From Enoplosus armatus (taxonomy: Eukaryota > Chordata > Actinopteri > Centrarchiformes > Enoplosidae), in the NCBI RefSeq assembly GCF_043641665.1, contig NC_092180.1, positions 4,923,391 to 4,987,390 on the forward strand: a stretch of DNA of 64,000 bases. The letters run 5' to 3'. This document shows, in pieces, positions 53,347-60,940 of this stretch. The notes under the pieces are model-generated. The model searched no databases. It saw nothing but the letters and a program-made list of their open reading frames with translations, and had not been told where the DNA came from. A program made the translations under genes and the position numbers. Numbering within the stretch: position 1 is the stretch's first letter; each line of letters begins with the position of its first letter.

Positions 53347-53898
53347 CAGTACTGTGTCCATTTGTGTGTCCAGGAAAACATGTACCAGCTGCATAACCAG
53401 GAGGTGGACGGACACACATGAATTCAACAGACAGTGATTAACACTCAGGCATACCTACACAGTCACACGCACACACAGCTCATGTTTGTATGTCTATACT
53501 TCTGAGGACCCTTATTGATGCTGTACATTCTGCAGCTAGTCGCGTAAACCTCAACCTAATTCTAACCTTAAGCCTAAAGGTAACCCTCAAACAGCCCTTT
53601 GTAGACAAAATGTCTTCCCTCCTGAGGTTTAAAGCTGACATCGGTCCTCACAAAGACTGAAGCACAAGAACACACACACAGTCACGAGCTCTGGCAGCAT
53701 TCAAACACAAACAGAGACGGGCACCAAGGGAAAAAAAAAACTCTGTGTCTTGACAATTGAGGCTATTGTTCAATCCAGTAAACACATCCTGTCAGAGAAA
53801 CAATTGTCATCAATCCATTGGTGATGTCACGCAGGTTGTCCACTCATATTTCCATTTTTTAAATCATATTTGTATGTGAGGTGGAACCCAGACAGGCA

Positions 53899-53952
<54 letters not shown>

Positions 53953-54016
53953 GTTAGAAAAAAACCTTCACTGAAACTCCACTCCTCCCGCTGATCAATA
54001 TTCACTCATCTGCCAC

Positions 54017-54061
<45 letters not shown>

Positions 54062-54341
54062 ATAAGGTTAATTCAGACTCTACCTGTGTGCGCGGCACGA
54101 TTGGGAAGAGGTTAAGGGTCGTGGGTCTCTTGGGCCGGTAGGTATCCATGGTAACAGGTGCTGCAGGGTCCTTGGTGACTGGCGGGGGTGCGATGGCGGA
54201 CGCCTTCGAGGACTCTTTGTCACCACGGTAACTGTCAGCACCGTCGATGAGTTCCAAATGCAGCATCTCTGCCTGAAGCTGGCCGACGGCGCCCAGCTCA
54301 GCCCTCCCCGACATGCTATTGGTTCCTCGCCTCACATGGCC
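35401..54341 (-). CDS. mapk8ip1: JNK-interacting protein 1 (JIP1/IB1) scaffold, ten 3' coding exons; N-terminus outside window
   Basis: JIP1 holds MLK, MKK7 and JNK together and links cargo such as APP-family proteins to kinesin-1; it is cytoplasmic and enriched in neurons and beta cells. Exons in transcript order are 54341-54084, 48289-48208, 46784-45642, 42283-42208, 40345-40173, 38694-38591, 38252-38136, 37346-37276, 37017-36919 and 35473-35401. All junctions are GT-AG, every split codon rejoins, and the total is 2196 nt (731 residues plus TAG). Counting from the first visible residue, the JNK-docking peptide [12 protein letters not shown] is at 69-80, an acidic/proline-rich middle at about 115-490, the SH3 at about 496-565, the PTB at about 579-725, and the end reads [12 protein letters not shown]2 is excluded because its docking segment and middle region differ. 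I cannot tell ohnologue a from b. Human JIP1 is 711 residues in total, so this fish form is longer, mainly in the middle. The upstream DISLEEF-type N-terminal segment is not found in the window. Confidence 0.96.
35587..36112. mobile_element. non-autonomous hAT-like element (MITE) with 8-bp target-site duplication
   Basis: Begins tagggctgcacaattaatca and its reverse-complement end begins tagggcttcacagttatggc, giving terminal inverted repeats of about 17 bp with three mismatches. Both ends are flanked by the identical 8-mer CTGGACAG (35579-35586 and 36113-36120), the classical hAT signature. At 526 bp it has no transposase. It sits in the last intron of mapk8ip1. Confidence 0.8.
36919..37017 (-). 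CDS. mapk8ip1: mapk8ip1 PTB exon 4
   Basis: 99 nt encoding (K)[19 protein letters not shown] then [13 protein letters not shown](G). YFGFITKHP and RFACHVFVS are diagnostic for JIP1/JIP2; ADQRF and [10 protein letters not shown] favour JIP1. Acceptor tttgcag before GTATTT; donor GTAGG followed by gtgagt, splitting Gly. Confidence 0.95.
37276..37346 (-). CDS. mapk8ip1: mapk8ip1 PTB exon 3
   Basis: 71 nt encoding [16 protein letters not shown] then GYHPKNS(K). [17 protein letters not shown] is essentially the vertebrate JIP1 sequence. Acceptor tcacag before AGTAAC; donor AGCAA followed by gtaagt, splitting a Lys codon. Confidence 0.94.
38136..38252 (-). CDS. mapk8ip1: mapk8ip1 PTB exon 2
   Basis: 117 nt, 39 codons in phase 0. 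It encodes [30 protein letters not shown] and QEDYYACDR. The SSCxLEISVKG strand matches the family. The QEDYYACDR end differs from the corresponding human JIP1 loop (a variable loop in JIP1 and JIP2), so it is a likely lineage-specific loop rather than a damaged one. Acceptor ttctag before ATTGCC; donor GACAGA followed by gtaaga. Confidence 0.94.
38591..38694 (-). CDS. mapk8ip1: mapk8ip1 exon, start of PTB/PID domain
   Basis: 104 nt encoding (V)[17 protein letters not shown] then [17 protein letters not shown]. The KFLGSVQV strand and the [12 protein letters not shown] helix are hallmarks of the JIP1 PTB domain, which binds NPxY-type tails such as LRP8 and APP family members. Acceptor ctgtgcag before TGAAGAG; donor CAGAAG followed by gtacga. 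Confidence 0.95.
38835..39072 (+). repeat. retroelement 3' tail (LINE/SINE type)
   Basis: Contains cgcccacccagagtccggtt, cctgttaaacgggagttttt, ccttgccactgtcgccaagt, gcttgctcatggtgggaatt and ends gatttggcgctatataaata, aaattgaattaaattga. I recognise this as a widespread teleost retroelement 3' end with a (ATTGA)n-like tail. It lies in a mapk8ip1 intron, opposite to the gene. Confidence 0.6.
40173..40345 (-). CDS. mapk8ip1: mapk8ip1 exon, main body of SH3 domain
   Basis: 173 nt encoding (R)[19 protein letters not shown], then [30 protein letters not shown] and TKDPESYK. Typical SH3 elements are visible: the ELELEVDD acidic loop, the WYEGYN segment, and the GIFPAYY end. Near-identity to vertebrate JIP1 with only conservative changes shows strong selection. 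Acceptor cgacag before GTTTG; donor ACAAAG followed by gtacag. Confidence 0.95.
40346..42207 (-). other. mapk8ip1 intron within the SH3 domain
   Basis: 1.86 kb; apart from the fold-back element at 40474-40855 and short A/T-rich stretches I see nothing in it. Confidence 0.6.
40474..40855. repeat. candidate fold-back element with long imperfect inverted repeats
   Basis: Left arm ctgaaaacctgtgttttgag then tatcaaacat; reverse complement of the right end is ctgaaaacctttgttttgag then tattaacat. A second inverted pair lies inside (40581-40600 against 40802-40821: ctgtagttagctttgattca and ctgtagttagcttgaattca). The left arm holds about 75 nt more between the two blocks, so one arm has an indel. No target duplication was defined. 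In the intron after the first SH3 exon. Confidence 0.5.
42208..42283 (-). CDS. mapk8ip1: mapk8ip1 exon, start of SH3 domain
   Basis: 76 nt encoding (S)[18 protein letters not shown] then SHRAVY(R). The first two bases complete Ser from the previous exon and the last two begin Arg. Acceptor tttcaag before GTGCTG; donor CTACAG followed by gtgagg. This is the first strand of the JIP1 SH3 domain, which in the family mediates dimerisation rather than ordinary PxxP binding. Confidence 0.94.
42284..45641 (-). other. mapk8ip1 intron before the SH3 domain
   Basis: 3.36 kb. The stretch 42640-43010 has no simple repeats and a balanced composition unlike the rest of the intron, so it may be a conserved element. 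43420-43690 resembles a dispersed fish repeat (gcattataggtaatgtaggt then gatgaatgcgcagaatagaa). No coding signal. Confidence 0.5.
45642..46784 (-). CDS. mapk8ip1: mapk8ip1 large central exon (acidic, proline-rich linker)
   Basis: 1143 nt; starts by completing Gly (G then GT) and ends one base into Ser. It begins [16 protein letters not shown] and contains the JIP1 landmarks [89 protein letters not shown] and [14 protein letters not shown] run of about 13 acidic residues after [11 protein letters not shown] is encoded by a TCC array on the plus strand (45772-45809) and is absent from human JIP1 at this place, so it looks like a lineage-specific coding microsatellite. Two [16 protein letters not shown] proline clusters lie in the middle. 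The frame stays open upstream of the acceptor to 47049 but that part is intron. This region is disordered in family members and carries phosphorylation sites. Confidence 0.94.
45772..45809. repeat. (TCC)n coding microsatellite encoding a Glu-rich tract
   Basis: A near-perfect TCC array in the large mapk8ip1 exon; on the coding strand it is GAG/GAA and encodes the acidic run after [11 protein letters not shown]. Confidence 0.9.
46785..48207 (-). other. mapk8ip1 intron
   Basis: 1.42 kb. Its first 265 nt next to the large exon are free of stops in the exon frame but have a clear acceptor (cctccag) at the border, so they are intron. It holds the (CA)35 array at 47873-47942. Confidence 0.65.
47873..47942. 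repeat. (CA)35 microsatellite
   Basis: Seventy nt of perfect CA, the longest dinucleotide array in the window; reads as (UG)35 in the mapk8ip1 transcript. Confidence 0.95.
48208..48289 (-). CDS. mapk8ip1: mapk8ip1 exon [11 protein letters not shown]...SPLKTG
   Basis: 82 nt, entered in phase 0 and left after the first base of a Gly codon. The encoded [19 protein letters not shown] then GSSSPLKTG is nearly the same as the JIP1 segment after the docking peptide. Acceptor is ttccacag before GACACA; donor is AAAACAG followed by gtgagc. In the transcript the sequence upstream of this acceptor is a TTC repeat (plus-strand GAA array at 48315-48344), which can serve as the polypyrimidine tract. Confidence 0.95.
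48315..48344. repeat. (GAA)n microsatellite next to a mapk8ip1 acceptor
   Basis: About ten AAG/GAA units 26-55 nt upstream of an exon border; (UUC)n in the transcript. Confidence 0.9.
48462..48614. repeat. composite (CT)n-(CA)n-(CTCACA)n array
   Basis: (CT)19-20 followed by CA units and then repeated CACACT/CTCACA hexamers, 153 nt in all. Both long plus- and minus-strand frames through it are artefacts of the repeat. Confidence 0.95.
48714..48768. repeat. (CA)n array with CGCA interruptions
   Basis: CA array beginning acacgcgcacacacacgcgc and ending before ttttgag. Confidence 0.9.
49195..49345 (+). repeat. dispersed repeat family R1, copy B
   Basis: Contains cagagacttatcacccaaat, cttattgagctttatagcga, atttcagcacattgtttggc, tgtccagtccgcaactttac and tgttttggttcactctcaca, the interior text of the same family as 14038-14330. 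Confidence 0.5.
49686..49699. promoter_or_regulatory. RFX X-box-like palindrome
   Basis: GTTGCCGTGGTAAC fits GTYNCC-NN-RGYAAC exactly. RFX factors bind such sites in neuronal and ciliary genes. Intronic; function is inferred only. Confidence 0.35.
50087..50415 (-). mobile_element. LINE reverse-transcriptase C-terminal fragment with an internal deletion
   Basis: Minus-strand frame [20 protein letters not shown] then [20 protein letters not shown] and [11 protein letters not shown]. [19 protein letters not shown] and LDYCNxLxxGLPxxxxxRLQL are standard motifs of teleost LINE ORF2; here ISNIT joins directly to SSLDYC, so the stretch normally between them (the helix after AFFHLRNI and the following loop) is deleted. 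Non-functional remnant, same strand as mapk8ip1. Confidence 0.7.
52738..53130 (+). repeat. dispersed repeat family R1, copy C
   Basis: Contains catgtaaggtgaaagggttg then ctcacagtgaagaactcaca and agagaattatcacc, as in copy A, then agctttttagcctcttttag, cagtgtacaccacctgctca, gacagaccaagtataacgat and catctagcagctaaaaagcc. The longest and best-preserved copy in the window. Confidence 0.6.
53299..53345. repeat. (CA)n microsatellite
   Basis: About 23 CA units, perfect. Confidence 0.95.
53500..53670 (+). repeat. dispersed fish repeat (acctaattctaacctta type)
   Basis: Reads ctgaggacccttattgatgc, aacctcaacctaattctaac, tccctcctgaggtttaaagc and ggtcctcacaaagactgaag. The pattern resembles the teleost repeat with GAGGAC, CCTAACCTTAAC and GGTCCTCACAAAGAT words. 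Confidence 0.45.
53900..53949. repeat. (CA)n microsatellite, left arm of a complementary pair
   Basis: About 24 CA units. Together with the (TG)20 at 54021-54060 it can form an intramolecular hairpin with a 71-nt loop. Confidence 0.95.
54021..54060. repeat. (TG)20 microsatellite close to the JNK-docking exon donor
   Basis: Perfect TG; in the transcript it is (CA)20 and begins at intron position +24. Confidence 0.95.
54084..54341 (-). CDS. mapk8ip1: mapk8ip1 exon with JNK-binding domain (JBD)
   Basis: 86 codons, phase 0 at both ends. The acceptor is ccctgcag before GGC CAT GTG, and the donor is CACAG followed by gtagag. The exon encodes [12 protein letters not shown], which matches the JIP1 segment before the docking site, then [21 protein letters not shown]. 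The docking peptide (DNA 54102-54137) has the basic RPKRP part and the LNLF hydrophobic part that bind the JNK docking groove, and it appears intact. An in-frame ATG (MSGRAEL) lies near the 5' end and could start a short isoform, but I see no promoter evidence for that. A (TG)20 array starts 24 nt into the downstream intron. Two RFX X-box-like sequences (54142-54155 and 54219-54232) fall inside the exon and may be coincidental products of coding constraint. Confidence 0.95.
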
Positions 54342-55183
54342 CTGCAGGGATTGGAGGAAACACACCGTCAGTCGAGGAAGAGAAAAAGAGAGCAAGAAAG
54401 AGAGACAGAGTGTGTGTGTGTGTGAGGATGGGATGAGGAGATTGAGCCGGCCAATTAGAAACCGCTCTGTCTCCAGCCTGTAACACTCTCACTGCCAACA
54501 CTGAGCTGAGACAGGGACTATTCCCAGCATCAGCGTCTCCACATGACAGTGTTTACCTACAGTAATGAAGTGAGGATTAAAACTCCCTGCGCTCTGCTAA
54601 CCAGTGTTCACAGCTTTTCTAATTTTAGTCTCTGCCTTATGATGAAGGCAGCTGTTAAATTTCATTTTCTTTGAGTTCTCATTCAGTCCGATGATCAGAC
54701 TGATCTGCCACTTCATTTTCACTTCACTGTTCAGTCTGACAGCGTGTAATAATGTGTGTGTTCATGTTGTAAATGAGCTGAGTTTGTCTCATCGATTCAT
54801 TCAACTAGCTTGGCAAGGTTAGACACATCATTTAAGTTAATTCATCCTAAAGCTTAAGAGCTACTAGATGCTCTCATGTTCTCAGCTTTAGGATAACACC
54901 AGTTGCCAAGTGTTAGCATGTATCCCAGTCAGGGCTAAGACACAAAGAAGTGATCTAGATGACAATCTTCTCTTTAAATATTCCACAAGGCGACTTCTTG
55001 GCCAAAAACTCAAACTAATCAGAGCCGTCGTTTCCTTTTGTGATGAGATTCACTTTGACTGTCTTTTACATTGCTGCTGAAATCAAAGCAAGTGACAAAC
55101 ACAAACGTTATCTGAGAGGCAGTAAGTCAAAGGCCACTGGGACAGTACAGTCTGCTTCACTCACCATCACTATCCCTGCAGCT

Positions 55184-55185
<2 letters not shown>

Positions 55186-55230
<45 letters not shown>
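55186..55230. repeat. (CA)n microsatellite
   Basis: About 22 perfect CA units. Confidence 0.95.
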
Positions 55231-55231
<1 letters not shown>

Positions 55232-57373
55232 CATATGGGAACTCCTCCTGTCGGCTGATGTAGATGCTTTGACATGGACACCAGAGTCACCGTTAAGCCT
55301 ATTACAGTCTTTAGCTCCACATGTATAAACAGACCCACCCAAAACACACAAACATGCAGACATAGTAATGCTCACACACATATGCACAACATGAAGTCTT
55401 AAGCTGTCAACCTGATGAGACCTACAACACAAGCAGAATGTAAAATTAAATAAAATCTGACAGAATGATGCATCAGAGTCACTTTGACTTAGAAAGCTTC
55501 TAAACCTGAAATGTTTTCACTCATCTGATTTTAGTAGCTTATTACTGTTTGGGAGTACCCCCACCCCAAAGAAAACAAATGTAAGACTTTTACAACATTT
55601 GTACAAAATGAGTATAATCCAACCATATCAGCCCATACCAGTGTCCAAAACCACAGTACAGATGGGTTGCGCACACTAAATTAATTATGCTACATTGAGC
55701 ATTATCTCTACAATATATATCAATATGTTATGATACTGAGTAATTTAAGTAATTAATCACATAGTAAACTCATATTTATCCAATTTTGCCAAATCAGTTT
55801 TTATAGACGATCATATTTTCTTTAATCCAATAAACCCAACCAAAATATATATAATGTACAGAAATTAATGTAAAATATTTATGAATAATATATATGTTCC
55901 TGAGCTCCAAGTCAGTGAGGATCAGGGTTCAAAGTAATGTGGGAAAATAAAACCGAACCAGAGCTGATCCAGAGGCGGGAGGACAACAATGTAACAGCTG
56001 TGTTAATACTCAGCCGCCATGAAAACAACATTCACCACAGTCACAGTGGACTCTTTCAGGAGAGAAGAGCAGAGCAGAGCTGTGAGGTCAACCAAACTCC
56101 TTTGACAGTAATCCACATGTTACATTTATTCATTGAACAGCATCCACATCCTCAGTAATAACCATTTCCAGGAACGTAGCTAAAGTCACGTGTAAAGTAT
56201 TTAAATCTTATAATTTAAATACCTCCATGCTGACTGTACGTTGGTGAATGACTTACAGATTATTATATGTGTTTTCCTTTGCAAATAAAGCAGAGTGGGT
56301 AGTAATGTGTGTGTGAGCAGTTGCAGACAGTAATCTAGCTCACAGTTGGTGAATGGAATGGAGGTTAATCCAATTCCACTGGCTAAGTGTTGCCTTCAAG
56401 CACATTTGTATGCAGCGATCACAGATATCCAGAGGTCTCTCTCCCTCAAGAAAGAAAGAGGCTTGTGTGTATTCGAGAGAGGGCTGCTGTATTGATTCGC
56501 TAAAAAGCCAGAAACCTTTGAATTGGGACTAAAATGGGTGTTTGTGTAGCTGCATTCCTATTCAGGGACGGCCTCCTCGAAGGTCCACATTTTTGTACTT
56601 AATACCACAACAAAAGATGTCCCCTTTCAAATGTTTCTCCAGATGTAGACGGGGAATCCAGGTAGCTTTTAATGCTGCATTCAGTCAGTCTTTGTCAAAC
56701 GGTAACATCCGGAAATATCACATGACCACGTTGTATTTACCAGTGTTTTGCTGAGATGGTCATCAGTCACGGGCAGATACTTCATATAATGTTCACCATT
56801 GAAAACCCACACTGGAGGGTGTAAATAATGGAAGCTGGGCATAAAGAAAATGAAGCAGAAAAAAGCCATCTCAAAAATACAGACAAGCAGAAATGATGTG
56901 TACATGGAGTTCACAGCTACTGCTGTTTGGCTAGTCTCCTCACTCTTCAGACTTTTACACACCTACATGATTTTGTGAGTAAGTTTTCTTTTACTGCACC
57001 AGTTTTAACACCTTTGATGTTACACTGCAGGACCAATGCAACAGTCCAGGGCTTATTTTCACACTGGATGATTCTGTAGGATATGAAAGGATTTACACCA
57101 AACGCCAACATTAAGTATCAATACAATATATAATGTGCCAATTATGAAGGTACAGTAGAATGTTTCACTTTGTGTCTCCCCTCAGACCAACAATCAATGT
57201 ATGGCGGCCTTTTTGCCCTTGCAAATTTAGTTTTTAGTAGTTTGCATGGATATTGTAAGAAAGATCAATTTTCAAAAATAAGTCATTGACCATAATCTCG
57301 AGTTTTGCAAAAACGCCCGGTATCCCTCCTCTGTTTGGTGAGTGGGTTCAACGCAATTCAGTTATTTGCTTCC

Positions 57374-57562
57374 ACCATACATCCATCCAATCCTGTCCAT
57401 CCATCCATTCGTGGTCCATCTATCAGCCGTCCATCCACCGTCCACTTATCATCCATCCATGCATACATCTATCAATCATCCATCCATCCTGCCCATAGAT
57501 CAATCATCCATCATCTATCAGTCAGTCATGCATCCATCCATCTATCAATCAATCATGCATCC
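57374..57562. repeat. imperfect (CATC)n / CATCCATCTATC tandem array
   Basis: Roughly 190 nt of variant CATC, TATC, AATC units (catccatccatgcatacatc and similar), followed at 57611 by a C20 run and TCC units. Confidence 0.85.
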
Positions 57563-57610
57563 ATCCCATAAATCACTCCCTATCTGATGAGCTGTCAGAA
57601 GATGCTTGTG

Positions 57611-57642
57611 CCCCCCCCCCCCCCCCCCCCTCCTCCTCCTCC
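57611..57642. repeat. C20 run followed by (TCC)n
   Basis: Twenty C then tcctcctcctcc. Confidence 0.85.
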
Positions 57643-57842
57643 TGTATTTTCAGCTCAGTCACATCACGCCACTGTCTGTCTCTGCCTATAATCACAGCAC
57701 AGCCACTCTCCCGCCGTCATTTTTCTCTCTTTTTTCTCTTTCTTCTCTTCTGTTCACCTGCTGAAGATCGATACCTGCTAATGCAGTAGCCCTCTCATGT
57801 TTTATGACCTCAAATGATGATCGGCCCCTTTAATAGAGCCAC

Positions 57843-57960
57843 GGCCCCTGTTGCTAGGAGACAAGGGGCTCTCTGACGATGAGGAGGCTGAGGAGATGCT
57901 GCTGCCCCCGAAGATGCTGTGATGCTCGGCTCTCGTCCAATCAGAGCAGCCCGAGCAGGG
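57843..57960 (-). promoter_or_regulatory. possible internal promoter-like cluster (X-box, CCAAT, TATA-like)
   Basis: On the minus strand, going 5' to 3', there is ctgattggacgag (inverted CCAAT at about 57938-57943), then an X-box GTCTCCTAGCAAC (57862-57850), then a TATA-like ctattaaagg near 57825-57840. GC content is higher than around it. This could drive a short mapk8ip1 isoform starting downstream, but there is no exon to confirm it. Confidence 0.2.
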
Positions 57961-58299
57961 CAATCACACAGCCAACAGGTCAGATACAACAACACAAAAA
58001 TCACTCAAACCCTGCTGCTGAGTTCAGTCTGGTTGTAAACAAATGCAAAACCAATACAGGTGTGGGTTTCTTTCTATTCTGTAACCAAACAACATGGTGA
58101 CCCGCTGCATCTGGAATGACTCTTAAAGCTGCACTCATCACTGTTTTTATAACAGTGGATAAAATGACTTTGCGCAACATGAAATGGGCCACAAAACCAC
58201 AAAGAAATATCACAGATACTGCCGTTCCCCTCAGCTCTACGGAGTATTAAGCCCATTACAGCTTGTTGTTTTTGGTTTCCACGTCAATGGTCTCATCAG

Positions 58300-58567
58300 C
58301 ATCTTTTCTAGCAGCGACAGGTAGTATTGAAAAAGCTTTGATGAACCCCTCTGTTCACCCGTCCAGCACCAAACATCAGAAAGTCAGTGACTCGCTCGGG
58401 AAGAAAGGGAACATCTAGCTGCTGAAAAGCGTGGTGGAAAAGAGTTGGTGGAGACCAAAGCAGAGCTGAAAGGGGAGTGAACACTGGACTTCAATTCATG
58501 AGCTGGACAAAACTCCAATGACAATTGGACAATGACTCCAAATTAATGCTAATGTTGCTAATGCTAA
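58300..58567 (+). repeat. dispersed repeat family R1, copy D
   Basis: Contains agtcagtgactcgctcggga, gaacatctagctgctgaaaa, gttggtggagaccaaagcag, gagtgaacactggacttcaa and aattaatgctaatgttgcta, matching the second half of the family. The preceding 58125-58265 may also belong to it. Confidence 0.55.
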
Positions 58568-58960
58568 TCATTTTGTAATTTGAATTGTTTGCTAACACAT
58601 AATTCTATAAGATCATATTTAAATGAATCCATTCAAATCAGAACAAAGAAAAAACTCCCATTACGCCAAAACCACTGCTGCTGATCAAACTGATCACTCC
58701 CAGTAAACAGGCTGCAAGTGTCCATGGAAACAGCTGAATATCAGTAAACAACAACAAATACGATGGACAGGACCAGAGACACAAAGGGCTTCTCCTGTCT
58801 CTGTGTGAGGCAGCTTCCTCTCTGCTGTTACCTTGTGTGCAGGAGATGACGTGAGCGGTATCCATGGGGGTTGTGTGTGTGTGTGTGTGTGTGTGAGCAT
58901 GCCAACACTGTATTGCATGTATTTTCAGCTCTGACACATGCAGTACGTGAGAGAAACACT

Positions 58961-58974
58961 GTTGCCATGGTAAT
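58961..58974. promoter_or_regulatory. RFX X-box-like site
   Basis: GTTGCCATGGTAAT, one base from the perfect palindrome GTTGCCATGGTAAC. A weaker related word (GTGTCCATGGAAAC) is at 58718-58731. Confidence 0.3.
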
Positions 58975-59754
58975 AGGTCTCCTTCTCCTCTTGTAAGGGT
59001 TTTGGTGGACCCTCTCTCTCTCACTGTCTCTCTCTCTTTGCTCTCTCTTGTTCTGTTGCCTCCCCTCTCTCTCTCTCTCTCTCTCTCTCGCTCTGTCTGT
59101 ATATCTCCCTCCCTCTTCCTCTCTGAGTTAGTTATGAGATCTGTTTTCACTGATGTAGAGTTCAGTGTAATGAATCATTTTTATTGGTATAAGGTTCTAA
59201 AATAATATTCCTAAAGCCATGAAGTACATCAGAAATATCAATAATTTAACAATAAGCATATATTATATATATATATTATATAACATATCGAAAGGATGAT
59301 TTACGTGCACAAAAATAAATTTGAAGAGTTGAATTAGTTACATTGCCAACAACATAAGTTCTGATTACATTTCTTAATCGACATGAAGCTCAGAGCTACA
59401 CTTTTTTCTTTTTAGAATCAGAAAATAAAGAACATCAAATGTTTTCAAAAATGATGTATTTGTCATATACCTTAAAAATTGTGTTTAATTGTGGACAAAG
59501 TTCAGTTGTTTTGAATAACTTGTATTTATGGTGATTTATAAATCACAGGACTAAACGTGGACTACACGTAAGGAAAGGAAGGAGGAGGGAAACAACCTCA
59601 GATGCCACCCTGAAGAAGGCAAAACAACCAGAAACATTCGGGGAATAAATCACGGTATGTGGGGGAAGAAGTGTGTGATGCGTTTGATTTCAGTGGACTC
59701 AGACTGCACAGTCAACGAAAAGTCATGCTGGATTTCATAATCCCCCACATACCA

Positions 59755-60600
59755 TCATCCAGTGACTGAACATTTGCACGACTGTCTCTGCCTCACTGGC
59801 TGCTGGCCTATACTTACTCACCACTTCCACACTACACACACTTACCTGCACTATATATGCTTTCACATACCCATATAATATCTCACTATTGCCATTATTG
59901 CACTATATATTTTGCCTGCTGCTGCACATATTCATATAGTATATTCATTTCACACTGTTTATACTGTTAATACTGGTCATACTGTATATATCCTTAACTA
60001 CCCCTTTGTGTTTATTCTATTTATTGCCCCTACACATACAGTGCTTAACAAATTTATTAGACCACCACCCAGTGTGAGGTGTTTGCCACCGCTGCCCTAA
60101 ATTAACAGTATTGCTGATTACCAAAATATTTTATGTTTCCGTAATGGTTAATCCACCAGTATGTGCAAGCCAAGCTCTTTAATCAAAATGATATCTTTAA
60201 TGCTAAAATATAATTACTGTTGTTATCTATGAATTCTCAAATTTGATTGAGATGCCAAATTACAGTTATTTACTTGCATTCCTGACCAGAAAAATTTGTT
60301 TTGTGGTTGCAAGAATGCAAGCTGTTATCAGGGCCAAAGGAGGTCATATACACATAAATATTAAGATTAAGATAAGGACTATTTAGTTGTTCCAGTTTGT
60401 TATTTGCCTAATAAATAACAATACAATTTTTAGTTTGAAACAAGTTTTTGACAGATTTCTAAAATATTTGAGTTTTCTCATTTTTATGACAGGTGGTCTA
60501 ATAAATTTGTTAAGCACTGTATATCTGCACTTTACTGCTTTTTGAACTTCTTTATTGCAATGAAAATAAAGTTGAATGTAATCTAATAATCTTGTCTAAT
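59755..60600 (+). repeat. retroelement 3' tail, split by a nested MITE
   Basis: Left part 59755-60038 has gactgtctctgcctcactgg, ctgcactatatatgctttca and tgctgctgcacatattcata; right part 60520-60600 has tatctgcactttactgcttt, gcaatgaaaataaagttgaa and tgtaatctaataat. Joined across the MITE they form the familiar teleost tail ending in AATAAAGTTGAATCTAATCT-like text. Confidence 0.5.
60039..60519. mobile_element. Tc1/mariner-like MITE with 28-bp perfect terminal inverted repeats
   Basis: Left end begins CAGTGCTTAACAAATTTATT and continues AGACCACC; the reverse complement of the right end is identical for the same 28 bases. Both sides are flanked by TA (60037-60038 and 60520-60521), the Tc1/mariner target duplication. 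At 481 bp and A/T-rich it has no transposase frame, so it needs a partner element to move. Confidence 0.85.
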
Positions 60601-60860
60601 GACAATAACATTTCAATCTAACATTTACTTTTACACTGCTTTTTCTATGTCTCTCTGTCACAACACAATGTGACAATAGAGGGCAGTCTAGACAGAATAA
60701 CAAGCCTCTGACTCTTCTCATAGTATAGTATTCACTTAATGTTATTGCCCATTTTATCTGACCCCACCCCGACATATGACTTTTTCAACCTCCCAAACAT
60801 GACAAAATGACTGCTAATCAAATAGATTCACCCTGCACACATGCATGGAAGCATTCTCCA

Positions 60861-60861
60861 C

Positions 60862-60937
<76 letters not shown>
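60861..60937. repeat. (CT)n(CA)n composite microsatellite
   Basis: About 11 CT units followed by about 27 CA units. Confidence 0.95.

Positions 60938-60940
<3 letters not shown>

Larger units (their letters stand above)
48290..54083 (-). other. mapk8ip1 intron after the JNK-docking exon
   Basis: 5.8 kb, very rich in repeats: CA/CT arrays at 48462-48768, 50797-50822, 52269-52307, 53299-53345, 53900-53949 and 54021-54060; R1 repeat copies at 49195-49345 and 52738-53130; a LINE fragment at 50087-50415; a fish repeat at 53500-53670. No further coding exon was seen. Confidence 0.6.

Noticed and set aside
59531..59546. Perfect 16-bp palindrome gtgatttataaatcac
   Set aside because: Isolated, A/T-rich and within repeat-derived sequence; no reason to assign function.
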